A stretch of DNA of 64,000 nucleotides, taken from positions 105,703-169,702 of the forward strand of contig NZ_JACJFM010000006.1 of assembly GCF_014164585.1 (NCBI RefSeq). Reading direction: 5' to 3'. This DNA comes from Oceanospirillum sediminis (GTDB taxonomy: Bacteria > Pseudomonadota > Gammaproteobacteria > Pseudomonadales > Halomonadaceae). The stretch's first letter is position 1. Each line of letters opens with the position of its first letter. Below, piece after piece: positions 38,039 to 46,277 of the stretch. Position numbers and translations under genes: made by a program. The notes beneath the pieces are model-generated. The model saw nothing but the letters and a program-made list of their open reading frames with translations. It was not told where the DNA came from and did not search any database.

Positions 38039-38659
38039 ATGAAAATTGAAACGGAAGAACAACTAAGAGCGCTCTATGGCTATCCTGTCGGGCGCGCTAA
38101 GCAGAAACAACTGCCTGCTCTGGAGCAACACTCCAGGCGTTTTATTCATACCTCTCCTTTTGCTGTTATTTCGACCTGTAACATTCATGGTCAGGTAGAT
38201 GCATCTCCTCGTGGTGGCCAGCCTGGCTTTATTCATGTGCTGGATGACAATACGCTGTTGATTCCTGATGCCAAAGGCAATAACCGGCTGGATAGCCTGG
38301 TGAATATTGTTGAAAACGGTCAGATCGGTTGTCTGTTTATGATTCCGGGCGTTAATGAAACCCTGAGAGTGAATGGTGAAGCGTTTGTCTGTACTGATGA
38401 TGAGTATCTGGATCGCTTTGTTCAGGGAGACTCTGCGACAGAAAAGCATCGGCCACAATCGGTTATTCAGGTGAAGGTAAAAGAAGTCTTTTTACACTGT
38501 GCAAAGGCTTTTATGCGCTCCCGGTTGTGGTCGGCTGATGCCCGGATTGAGCGAAGTGATTTTCCAACGATGGGACAAATGCTGAACGATCAGCTAGGAG
38601 ACGCCGCTAAACCGGAAAGCCAGCAGGAGATGGAAGCTCGCTATCTGGCTTCTTTATAA
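38039..38659 (+). CDS. PPOX-type FMN-dependent flavoprotein
   Basis: About 206 residues of the pyridoxamine-phosphate-oxidase-like split-barrel family (MSMEG_1061 type): FAVISTCNIHGQVDASPRGGQPGFIHVLDD, LIPDAKGNNRLDSLVNI and FMIPGVNETLRVNGEA. Members bind FMN or F420 and reduce diverse substrates; the exact reaction is unknown. GGAG is 6 nt before ATG 38039, preferred over the in-frame ATG at 38027. It follows the GST gene by 55 bp. Confidence 0.87.
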   Translation: MKIETEEQLRALYGYPVGRAKQKQLPALEQHSRRFIHTSPFAVISTCNIHGQVDASPRGGQPGFIHVLDDNTLLIPDAKGNNRLDSLVNIVENGQIGCLFMIPGVNETLRVNGEAFVCTDDEYLDRFVQGDSATEKHRPQSVIQVKVKEVFLHCAKAFMRSRLWSADARIERSDFPTMGQMLNDQLGDAAKPESQQEMEARYLASL

Positions 38660-38802
38660 TTTAAGTGCCTGCTCATAATCTTCGAAGCAACAGAACAAAG
38701 GAATGCCAAATGTGTGAACTGGAGACTGGTATTAAGCTTTCACTCCAGAATTGGAAGAATATGCTGAAACTGCTCACGGGTGATATCGCTGGGGTATTTT
38801 TG

Positions 38803-38833
38803 TCTCATTTCCGGGATTACCCTGGAAATGAGA
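38803..38833. terminator. U-less hairpin between convergent genes
   Basis: TCTCATTTCC pairs perfectly with GGAAATGAGA around an 11-nt loop. No T-run on either strand. The flanking 38660-38902 interval holds no gene. Confidence 0.5.
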
Positions 38834-38902
38834 GATTATGAACAGGCTCTTAGTAAGAAGCCAGCCTGTCGGAGCAATAATCGGCACTCAGAAACCAGAA
38901 AA

Positions 38903-39421
38903 TCAGTTAATCCAGAGTGATTGAGCCTCAGGCTCTGCCAGCATACCGTCCTGTATAAATATAGTGAGTGATGGCTGTACCAGATACTGTCCCGGTTGAA
39001 CCTGATTACCTTCCAGATCCAGACCATTCCAGACCTTAGTAAAATCCAGGCGTTCGCCTGATTTCAGCACCCCGGAGATGACCACCTGAAGAAATACCAT
39101 GTCATGAAATGGTGACCAGATCAGCTTATCAGATTGGGTGATACTGATATCATGTGCCGGATGAGTCAGTTGATATTTCAGGTCCTGAGTTCCGTTATTA
39201 GTAATCTGATAATCAAAGGTAACCGGCTCCCCTCTGAGAAAAATCTCATTGGGCTGACCAAAGCGATCCCGAATAACAAACTGTATTTCAACTTTATCCG
39301 GTGTCACCACTTTTTGCTCAGGTAGCGTCATTCTGACGGTTGTATCGCTGTCGGTTCGTCCCAGACATCCTGAAAGAATCACCACCATAAACAGTAATAT
39401 GGCTTTTATTCTGTGCATCAT
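38903..39421 (-). CDS. Lipoprotein with BsuPI-like domain
   Basis: 172 residues. Lipobox LSGC after a hydrophobic leader predicts acylation at Cys19. The mature part resembles the BsuPI (intracellular proteinase inhibitor) beta-sandwich: GEPVTFDYQITNNGTQDLKYQL, FTKVWNGLDLEGNQVQPGQYLVQPSL. Role unknown; not evidently linked to its neighbours. Confidence 0.8.
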   Translation of the reverse strand: MMHRIKAILLFMVVILSGCLGRTDSDTTVRMTLPEQKVVTPDKVEIQFVIRDRFGQPNEIFLRGEPVTFDYQITNNGTQDLKYQLTHPAHDISITQSDKLIWSPFHDMVFLQVVISGVLKSGERLDFTKVWNGLDLEGNQVQPGQYLVQPSLTIFIQDGMLAEPEAQSLWIN

Positions 39422-39622
39422 CTCTGTTCCCTGTTTTATTCATATCATGCTGATTGCTGCAATATATTTTCAGCTCAGAGTACTCAGGGGTAAATCCGTA
39501 TTCAGCCATGTCTTTGTAGCAAAGTGCATCACTATTGTCTTCGAAGAGTACATGCCGATACATTTGCTCTCATTCATCCTGCTTATCCGACTTAAGTTGT
39601 ATCGCTGTCACAAGGAATTAAT

Positions 39623-39651
39623 TTGAAGTCGAAACATTTTATCGGCATACT
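39623..39651 (+). promoter_or_regulatory. Putative promoter of RHH-CHAD-ParA-Nudix operon
   Basis: TTGAAG (39623-39628), 17-bp spacer, CATACT (39646-39651), with an 8-bp TGACGTCA palindrome immediately downstream near the expected start. The palindrome is a candidate site for autoregulation by the RHH protein. Confidence 0.45.
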
Positions 39652-39703
39652 CGGTGACGTCATTACATCATGACAGGCTCTATAGCTGACAAGGGTCAAT
39701 CAA

Positions 39704-39892
39704 ATGAGTAAAGAAAAATCAGAATCAGAAATAGAAGAGAAGAAAAAAAATACTTCTCTCAGGTTGAGCAACAAGACTCTGAAGGCTCTGAAAATCAAGG
39801 CAATTGAAGAAGAAACCAGTGTTCAGAAAATAGCCGAACAACTGATTGAAGATTACCTTGCCGGGCATATCAAACTTAAAAAACGGAAATAG
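39704..39892 (+). CDS. Ribbon-helix-helix protein, partner of ParA
   Basis: 62 residues. A disordered, charged N-terminal tail (SKEKSESEIEEKKK) precedes a ribbon-helix-helix fold (NTSLRLSNKTLKALKIKAIEEETSVQKIAEQLIEDYL) and a basic end. The architecture is like ParG/omega centromere-binding proteins, whose N-terminal tails stimulate ParA ATPases. AAGGGT precedes the ATG. Only 6 bp separate it from the CHAD gene. It may be the DNA-binding or adaptor component of the operon. Confidence 0.85.
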   Translation: MSKEKSESEIEEKKKNTSLRLSNKTLKALKIKAIEEETSVQKIAEQLIEDYLAGHIKLKKRK

Positions 39893-39898
39893 CGTCTT

Positions 39899-41422
39899 AT
39901 GGTTAAGCATTCCAGGTGGCTGATACAGGATGCCGATCAAAGTGAACAGATTCTGGAAAGAATGCAGACACACTTTCTGCCCGATCTTATTTGCCACGAG
40001 CAGGATACTCTCACCTTTTACGATGACTTTGAATGGCGTTTATGGCGTAAGGATTTTCTGCTGGCCAGTAATATCCGGGGCCAGATTATTCTGACGGAAG
40101 GTAACGACAGCCAGACCTTTGATAACGAAGTATCGCCTTCTTTTGCCAGAAGCTTCAGAAATCAGAATCTCAGCGACAGATTGTGGCAAGTTTCTGATAT
40201 TCGCCGGTTGCTGCCTATGGCAGAAGTTGAGACCAGCGTCAGAGAGTATGCGTTACGTAATTTCGAAGACGAAAAAAAGGTCTGCAAACTGGTCATCACC
40301 CGCTCTGGCTATGCCGATATGTGGGAACTGACCAGCATGAGAGGTTACGACAAGGATTACCGTGAAGCACTGAGCTGTATTCTGGAAGCAGAGCCGGAAA
40401 ATCCGGAACGTCATTTGTATCGCCTGAGTCTGGAGTTGCTGGATATCAAACCGGGCAAGTATAAATCCAAACCAAAAACCAAAGTGCCACCCGAGATGGC
40501 ATCTGCTGACGCATGCAGCAAAATGGTTCGCAAAATGTGGAAAAATGTCCGCATTAACGAAGACGGTATTATTCAGGATCTGGACACTGAGTTCCTGCAT
40601 CAGTATCGGGTTGCTCTGCGCCGTATGCGGGCGTTATTTGCTCAGATGAAGAACTATATCGGTCCTGAGCAAAGCCTGTGGTTTAAGGATGCTCTGGGTG
40701 ATCTGGCCAGAGAAACTAACCGTTTACGGGATCTGGATGTCTATCTGGAAGACCGGGATTACTATTTTGGTCTGGTTCCGGAAAAGCTACAGCCCGGACT
40801 TGAAGAGCTGTTTCAGCATTTTACCAGGGAACGCAACCGGGAACAAAAACGGGTGGCGGCGTACCTGCAGAACACTCCTTATTTGAATAAGGTATCAGCG
40901 ATTGAAGAAACCCTGAAGAGCTGTCCATCAGAACCCGGTGAAAAAGGCCATCTCCCAATTGCTGAAGTGGCCGCTCAGCGTATCCGTAAGCGCTATAAAC
41001 AAATCGCCAAAGATGCAGCCCTGATTCATGATCAGACTCCGGATGATGATGTGCATGAGATTCGTCTGGATTGTAAGAAACTGCGTTATCTGCTGGAGTT
41101 TTTCGGCCCGGTGCTGGACAAAGAGCGGGTTCGTCCGGTGATGCAGGCCCTGAAAAAATTGCAGGACAATCTGGGGCGCTTTAATGATTACTCCGTGCAA
41201 AGAGAAAGCCTGGAGCATTATCTGGAAAACCACAAAACCTCTGAAGAGATACAAAAAGCCGTTCATGCATTGTCTGGCGTACTCTTTATGAAACAACAAA
41301 AAGAAAGAGAACAGGTATGTGGTCAGCTGGAGGATTTTCTGGCCGATGACGTACGACAACTGATTAAGCAACTGACCCAGCCGACGTCTATGGCTCAGTC
41401 ATCAAAAGGGAGCCCTGCATGA
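39899..41422 (+). CDS. CHAD domain protein with CYTH-like N-terminus
   Basis: 507 residues. The N-terminal 200 residues look like a degenerate CYTH (triphosphate tunnel) domain (LTFYDDFEWRLWRKDFLLAS), without the ExExK motif. CHAD covers about 208-490 with the conserved basic helices LHQYRVALRRMRALF and VHEIRLDCKKLRYLLEFFGP. CHAD domains bind polyphosphate and locate to polyphosphate granules. The end overlaps the ParA ATG by 4 bp. As part of a RHH-CHAD-ParA-Nudix operon, I infer it is the cargo-binding subunit. Confidence 0.92.
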   Translation: MVKHSRWLIQDADQSEQILERMQTHFLPDLICHEQDTLTFYDDFEWRLWRKDFLLASNIRGQIILTEGNDSQTFDNEVSPSFARSFRNQNLSDRLWQVSDIRRLLPMAEVETSVREYALRNFEDEKKVCKLVITRSGYADMWELTSMRGYDKDYREALSCILEAEPENPERHLYRLSLELLDIKPGKYKSKPKTKVPPEMASADACSKMVRKMWKNVRINEDGIIQDLDTEFLHQYRVALRRMRALFAQMKNYIGPEQSLWFKDALGDLARETNRLRDLDVYLEDRDYYFGLVPEKLQPGLEELFQHFTRERNREQKRVAAYLQNTPYLNKVSAIEETLKSCPSEPGEKGHLPIAEVAAQRIRKRYKQIAKDAALIHDQTPDDDVHEIRLDCKKLRYLLEFFGPVLDKERVRPVMQALKKLQDNLGRFNDYSVQRESLEHYLENHKTSEEIQKAVHALSGVLFMKQQKEREQVCGQLEDFLADDVRQLIKQLTQPTSMAQSSKGSPA

Positions 41423-42165
41423 AGATTCTGGCCTGTTATAGCATTAAAGGCGGCGTAGGAAAAACAGCGACATCCGTTAACCTGGCCTATGCGGCGGCAC
41501 AATCCGGATTACGCACACTGCTGATTGATCTGGATTCACAGGGAGCTTCCTCATTTTATTTTCGTGTCCGTTCCGGCAAGAAAAACTGGGGAAAACGCTT
41601 TTTCAATACGTATGAAGAGCTGCTGAAACAGATCAAAGCATCAGATTATGACAATCTGGATATCATTCCGGCCCATCAGTCTTTCCGGCACTTCGATGCG
41701 CTGCTCAGTGATCACAAAAAGCGCCATCGTCGTCTGCGTCAGGTGCTGAAAGGTCTGAAGCAGGAGTATGATCTGATTATTCTGGACTGTCCGCCTACAC
41801 TGAGTTACCTGAGTGAAGCGGTTTTCCAGGCGGCTCAGATGATTGTGGTGCCTGTCATTCCAACAACGCTGTCTGAACGCACTTTTGAACAACTGCAGGA
41901 CTTCTTCCGGGATAAAGAGCTGAGACTGGATAATATTTATCCGTTCTTTTCTATGGTACAGCGCTCAAAACACCTGCATAAGAACACCATAGAGCGCATG
42001 CAGGTACGCTATAAAAATATGCTGGAAACCCAGGTGCCTTTCTCCAGTGATATTGAGAAGATGGGGGAACACCGCTCTCCCGTTGCCTGCTATGCAGCCC
42101 GCACCGCCGGAGGTTCCTCCTATAACCATCTCTGGCAGGAGATCTCTCAGGTTATGGATAGCTGA
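41419..42165 (+). CDS. ParA-family ATPase
   Basis: 248 residues. Deviant Walker A KGGVGKT with signature Lys10 and catalytic-loop Lys15, Walker A' LLIDLDSQG, Walker B LIILDCPP. Complete ParA fold, orphan type, about the size of plasmid ParF or cargo-positioning ParA proteins. No ParB or origin is nearby, so chromosome segregation is unlikely. ATG overlaps the CHAD stop (ATGA), indicating coupled translation and probable functional coupling to the CHAD protein. Confidence 0.93.
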   Translation: MKILACYSIKGGVGKTATSVNLAYAAAQSGLRTLLIDLDSQGASSFYFRVRSGKKNWGKRFFNTYEELLKQIKASDYDNLDIIPAHQSFRHFDALLSDHKKRHRRLRQVLKGLKQEYDLIILDCPPTLSYLSEAVFQAAQMIVVPVIPTTLSERTFEQLQDFFRDKELRLDNIYPFFSMVQRSKHLHKNTIERMQVRYKNMLETQVPFSSDIEKMGEHRSPVACYAARTAGGSSYNHLWQEISQVMDS

Positions 42166-42176
42166 CGGGGCCGGGT

Positions 42177-42575
42177 ATGAGCAGAGAGCGTATAGCCGCT
42201 TTACCTGTCAGAAAACGGAAAAACCGGGCAGATGAGATCTGCCTGGTCACTTCCCGTCAACATGGATACTGGATGATCCCTATGGGGAAAAAGGAGAGAA
42301 AACTATCCAAAGCAGATGTTGCCCGACTGGAAGCTTATGAAGAAGCCGGAGTACTGGGGACTCTCAGTCGCCGGAAATGCTTTGCTGTGAATACCTGTTC
42401 CGGTAAAAAAGGGAAAAAGCGCAGCGTTATCATTTATCCGATGAAGGTGCGTAATATTCTGAAGCGCTGGCCAGAAAAAAGAGAACGCAAGCGTTGCTGG
42501 ATACCTGTTAAGAAACTAAAGAAGTATCTGGCAGACAAAACTCTGGCCAAAGCGATTAGTAAACAATTAATCTGA
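42177..42575 (+). CDS. Nudix protein with altered Nudix box
   Basis: 132 residues. The fold is suggested by IAALPVRKR, ICLVTSRQHGYWMIPMGKKE and the box remnant ARLEAYEEAGVLG. The metal-binding core ExxEExG is present, but the first Glu and the Arg of the canonical GX5EX7REUXEEXGU are both Leu. Such boxes occur in DIPP-like Nudix proteins, some of which cleave diphosphoinositol and inorganic polyphosphates. It follows ParA by 11 bp as the last gene of the operon. The C-terminus is very basic (Lys/Arg-rich), fitting a polyanion ligand. Confidence 0.8.
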   Translation: MSRERIAALPVRKRKNRADEICLVTSRQHGYWMIPMGKKERKLSKADVARLEAYEEAGVLGTLSRRKCFAVNTCSGKKGKKRSVIIYPMKVRNILKRWPEKRERKRCWIPVKKLKKYLADKTLAKAISKQLI

Positions 42576-42609
42576 TAACTGCTATTTATTACTTCTACTC
42601 AGAAAAGAT

Positions 42610-42650
42610 ACAGAGTCAGGACTCAATCACAGATTCAGGACTGGCTCTGT
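42610..42650. terminator. U-less hairpin between convergent Nudix and zincin genes
   Basis: ACAGAG-T-CAG pairs with CTG-G-CTCTGT (10 pairs, one G-U). No clean T-run follows on the plus strand. Confidence 0.45.
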
Positions 42651-42660
42651 AAAACACAAT

Positions 42661-43173
42661 TTATTCCGGCATCTCGTCAGCCAGCCATTTGCTCATTTGA
42701 GGGAAAACCACTTCCATTCTGTCATTCTCCGCTGAAGCGAATGCACACTGTGTCATTCCCAGCCAGCTCAGAATCGGTGTGCCAAAATATTGCTGTTGAG
42801 AGAAGTTATCAATAATACTCTGTGATCCCCCTTTATAACCATCAGGGTGGAAGACTATCTCTGGTGCCAGGTTCAGGTGTTTTAATGCTGCCCACGACCA
42901 GGCTATAGCAGCCATTTCTTCGCTGGGGTTATGGCCAACATAAGCCCCTGTTTCATGTCTTCGGCTGGCAGGAATGACAGCCAGATGCCCAGCTTCATGT
43001 AACAGATCGCCAGGATACTTAAGCTGTTTTCTGTCAACCAGAATAATGCCATCCTTAATAAGAATGCCGGGTAAAAAAGTATCTTCCGGTACAGACTCAA
43101 AGCGAACGGTGAGGCCAATATCCTGAATAAAAGAGATAATCTGATCTGCATAATCTGTTGTATCTTCAGTCAT
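42661..43173 (-). CDS. Zincin-like (HExxH) protein
   Basis: 170 residues. LLHEAGHLAV gives His59, Glu60 and His63 of a zinc-protease motif, preceded by a short beta-rich region (GILIKDGIILVDRKQLKYPGD) as in ImmA/IrrE-type peptidases. The conserved NPSEEMAAIAWSWAALKHL could supply the third ligand. No signal peptide, so cytoplasmic. Family not recognised beyond this; substrate unknown. Confidence 0.75.
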   Translation of the reverse strand: MTEDTTDYADQIISFIQDIGLTVRFESVPEDTFLPGILIKDGIILVDRKQLKYPGDLLHEAGHLAVIPASRRHETGAYVGHNPSEEMAAIAWSWAALKHLNLAPEIVFHPDGYKGGSQSIIDNFSQQQYFGTPILSWLGMTQCAFASAENDRMEVVFPQMSKWLADEMPE

Positions 43174-43305
43174 CCTGTAGTCCTTTATTACATAACAAAA
43201 AACTGATATCTGGTGATGATAGTTTCACAGACTCACGCAAAGTTATATTACGAGAGATAACAGTAATGATCTGAAGAGATTTCTTTTGTCTTTTTTATCA
43301 GATAG

Positions 43306-43992
43306 TTATGGTAAATCAAATAATAAGGCTTCAGCCTGATTGCTGATATCCAGAGTTAATCGTTCTTCATCAGTAATGGTCATGCCATCTCCGGTCAATA
43401 AGGTTTCACCATTTACGACCATCTCTCCACCAACCATATGTAAATAAAAAGTCCTCTGTGCAGATATATTGAGCTGTTCATTCTGATGATCAAATTTCAG
43501 TTTATATAAGCTGATATCCTGGTTAACTTTCATCGAACCATCTCTGGCATCAGCAGATGCAATCAGTGTCACGCCCTTTGCATCAGAGAAATTTTTTTCA
43601 TAATAGGCAGGCTTAAGGCCATGAGTATCCGGGCGAATCCAGATTTGCAGAAAGTTCAGGTTCTCTGTGGCAGATGGGTTAAATTCACTGTGCCTGATAC
43701 CGCTTCCGGCGCTCATCACCTGCACATCCCCAGCTTTCAGTACCGTGTGAAATCCCATAGTGTCCTTGTGCTCAATACTGCCTTCTACGACATAACTGAT
43801 GATCTCCATGTCCTGATGCGGATGAGTTTCAAACCCCATTCCCGGACTAACCCAGTCATCATTAATTACTCTTAATTCAGATATTCCCATATGCCTGGGA
43901 TCGTAATAACTGGCAAAAGAAAAAGTATGTCGGCTATTCAGCCAGCCGAAATTAGCATGTCCACGGTCATTGGCTTTACGAAGTGCCAGCAT
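43306..43992 (-). CDS. Pirin family protein
   Basis: 228 residues, bicupin. FETHPHQDMEIISYVVEGSIEHKD carries the metal-binding HPHQ and Glu/His set; GHANFGWLNSRHTFSFASYYDP is the family start. Bacterial relatives (YhhW) have quercetinase activity. It shares a strand with doxX and lies near a LysR gene, a grouping common in proteobacteria. Confidence 0.93.
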   Translation of the reverse strand: MLALRKANDRGHANFGWLNSRHTFSFASYYDPRHMGISELRVINDDWVSPGMGFETHPHQDMEIISYVVEGSIEHKDTMGFHTVLKAGDVQVMSAGSGIRHSEFNPSATENLNFLQIWIRPDTHGLKPAYYEKNFSDAKGVTLIASADARDGSMKVNQDISLYKLKFDHQNEQLNISAQRTFYLHMVGGEMVVNGETLLTGDGMTITDEERLTLDISNQAEALLFDLP

Positions 43993-44121
43993 AATGTTGC
44001 TCCGTTTTATGGTGTCAGTATGGATCAGAAGTGTTATCAGGCAGGTCGGCTAATATCCGGCGAATAAAATATGCTATTGCCTCAGTGCCTGCCTGATTTG
44101 CCTGTCAGAGTGGTCGAAAGA

Positions 44122-44613
44122 TCAGGCCTGTCGGGCTGTTGTGACAAAGTCTGTATTTTTGCCATCACTTCCCAGTTTATACTGCAGAATCCGATCGGCT
44201 GATAAGGCACCACCACCAGAGAACACCAGAGCGACAGAGATGGATAACAGTGCCAGGCCAAATTCATAACCATTATTACTCATGAACAATCCGTTGCCGA
44301 TATGAACTGCCAGAATGGCCACTACCATGGTAAAAGCCAGCACCAGAGCCGCAGGGCGCACCAGCAGTCCCAGTAACAGAGCTAATCCACCAAAGAACTC
44401 GGCACTGCCTGCCCCCAAAGCCATCAGATAACCTGGTTCAAGACCAATAGATGCCATCCATTGTCCAGTACCTTCCAGACCATAACCTCCGAATGCACCA
44501 AATAGTTTTTGTGCACCGTGGGCCATAAAAATGATGCCTGCAGGAATACGCAGCGCCAGTGCAGCCAGGTTATTGTCTGTTGTTACAATTTTTTTGATGA
44601 TTGAATCTTTCAT
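44122..44613 (-). CDS. DoxX family membrane protein
   Basis: 163 residues, four hydrophobic helices (AALALRIPAGIIFMAHGAQKLFG, LMALGAGSAEFFGGLALLLGL, AALVLAFTMVVAILAVHIG, LALLSISVALVFSGGG). DoxX proteins are linked to thiol redox or quinone reactions in the membrane. Co-directional with pirin and divergent from the LysR gene, which may regulate both. Confidence 0.9.
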   Translation of the reverse strand: MKDSIIKKIVTTDNNLAALALRIPAGIIFMAHGAQKLFGAFGGYGLEGTGQWMASIGLEPGYLMALGAGSAEFFGGLALLLGLLVRPAALVLAFTMVVAILAVHIGNGLFMSNNGYEFGLALLSISVALVFSGGGALSADRILQYKLGSDGKNTDFVTTARQA

Positions 44614-44734
44614 TCTCGTAATCCTCAGTATTCTTTATCTGTGCTATTCTCATTAGCTGCTGAGCTTGCAACATCGTTTGCCTCAGCGGATGTATGCACT
44701 ATAGCGCTGAGCAACAGGAAAAAATAACGGAGAG

Positions 44735-44755
44735 TTTTGATTTAAAAGATCAAAA
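44735..44755. promoter_or_regulatory. Palindrome upstream of LysR gene
   Basis: TTTTGAT-N7-ATCAAAA lies 10 bp before the LysR ATG in the divergent doxX/LysR region. It has the T-N11-A layout of LysR operators. Confidence 0.45.
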
Positions 44756-44765
44756 AAATTGAACA

Positions 44766-45680
44766 ATGTCTTCCCCTATTACACTTGAAGCGTTAAGAAT
44801 TCTGGATGCTATCGATCGCAGAGGAAGCTTTGCAGCCGCTGCCGATGAATTGCACAAAGTCCCTTCTGCACTGTCTTATACGGTCAGCAAGCTGGAGGAA
44901 GAGCTCAGGGTTGTACTGTTTGACCGAACTCGCAGAAAAGCCCGGTTGACGCCGACGGGGCGTATGCTGCTGGATCAGGGCAGACAGATACTGGTTGCAA
45001 CAGAAGAACTGACCGCCAGAGCGAGAGAGGCAGAACAGGGCTGGGAAACAGAGCTGAGGATCTGTATTGACAGTCTGCTGACCCCCGAGCCTGTTTACGA
45101 ATTAATTGCTCAATTCCATCAAATACAACCCAGAACACAGATCAGGCTGACAGAAGAAGTACTGGGGGGCAGCTGGGATGCGCTGAATGCTAACCGTTGT
45201 GACCTGGTCATCGGTGCTTCCGGTGAACCACCGGCTCAGGGATTTAAACGCCATTATCTGGGAGTAGTAGAATTTGTGTTTGCCGTTGCAGAGCACCACC
45301 CGCTATGCCAGAAGCCACAACCTTTGTCGCTCAGGGATATCGAAGCCTGGCCTACTGTTATTGTGGCAGACAGTTCACAGGATATGCCGGGGCAATCCAT
45401 TGGCTTACTGGATGGCCGCAGCCGGATTATTGTGCCAACTATGGAGTATAAAATTCGAGCTCAGATCGCCGGAACCGGTGTAGGCTATTTGCCTCGCTAC
45501 CGGATTCAGCAGGCTCTGGAACGAGGGCAGCTTCGACAGCTGTTACTGGCTGAACAGAGAAGCCAGCCCGATATCAGTGTCGCCTGGCGCGGCAGCAGTA
45601 AAGGTAAGGCTCTGCAATGGTTTACTGATCAGCTCAGACATTATCAGTTTGATAATCAAGCCGGACTAAGAGCCTGTTAA
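44766..45680 (+). CDS. LysR-family transcriptional regulator
   Basis: 304 residues. N-terminal winged helix (LRILDAIDRRGSFAAAADELHKVPSALSYTVSKLEEEL) and a C-terminal periplasmic-binding-like effector domain. Divergent from doxX-pirin, with a palindrome in the intergenic space, so it probably controls them and itself. Inducer unknown. Confidence 0.92.
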   Translation: MSSPITLEALRILDAIDRRGSFAAAADELHKVPSALSYTVSKLEEELRVVLFDRTRRKARLTPTGRMLLDQGRQILVATEELTARAREAEQGWETELRICIDSLLTPEPVYELIAQFHQIQPRTQIRLTEEVLGGSWDALNANRCDLVIGASGEPPAQGFKRHYLGVVEFVFAVAEHHPLCQKPQPLSLRDIEAWPTVIVADSSQDMPGQSIGLLDGRSRIIVPTMEYKIRAQIAGTGVGYLPRYRIQQALERGQLRQLLLAEQRSQPDISVAWRGSSKGKALQWFTDQLRHYQFDNQAGLRAC

Positions 45681-45727
45681 CACGTTATACAGGCCCTGAG
45701 AGCTGATCGGTTATTGATTCGGTCTTA

Positions 45728-46108
45728 TTAACCAACCACTCTGTGTCCCCGGCCACGCATACACTGAACCACAATGTGCTTTCTTTCTTCACGGGTATCC
45801 CAGGCCCGGCCACCAGCGCCTGCGGCACCACCGATAATGGCTCCGGCTACAGCGCCTTCACCACCATCTTCCAATGCTCCGAATAAGGCACCAATTCCAG
45901 CACCCATCAGCCCTTCTGATTTAACATCATCATTGGTGTAACTTCGTTGTTCTGCCAGAGATGAGCAGGCCGCCAGATCATTGTGGTAGCGCTGGCCTTT
46001 CGGGCCATCAACAATGGGCTGGTAGGATGACGCTGTTGATCCGCAGCCTGTTGTGAATGCAGTCAGGACAATCAGACTTGTGGCAAATAAATGTTTTATG
46101 GTTAGCAT
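45728..46108 (-). CDS. Glycine-zipper lipoprotein
   Basis: 126 residues. Lipobox region LTAFTTGC with Cys22, then a glycine-zipper segment (GAGIGALFGALEDGGEGAVAGAIIGGAAGAGG), as in outer-membrane SlyB/Rick_17kDa-type proteins. Likely anchored in the outer membrane; function unknown. Its stop lies 48 bp from the convergent LysR stop. Confidence 0.83.
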   Translation of the reverse strand: MLTIKHLFATSLIVLTAFTTGCGSTASSYQPIVDGPKGQRYHNDLAACSSLAEQRSYTNDDVKSEGLMGAGIGALFGALEDGGEGAVAGAIIGGAAGAGGRAWDTREERKHIVVQCMRGRGHRVVG

Positions 46109-46277
46109 GGCAAATCACTCCGGGTTAGCTTTGATCTGCCTGCTATGATAGTAGCTGATTACCGGATTGATCTGTATTGCCTCTGTATGCCATTGTCAGG
46201 TGCAAACGCCTGCTTTGTTATTACTGACATTACATTCGGGATGGATTGTTATGTTCTGTTATGAAGCCGGTATCGGC

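Noticed and set aside
41419-42165. Chromosomal ParA of the origin region
   Set aside because: No parB, parS-like palindromes, rsmG/mnmG or dnaA nearby; operon partners are CHAD and Nudix.
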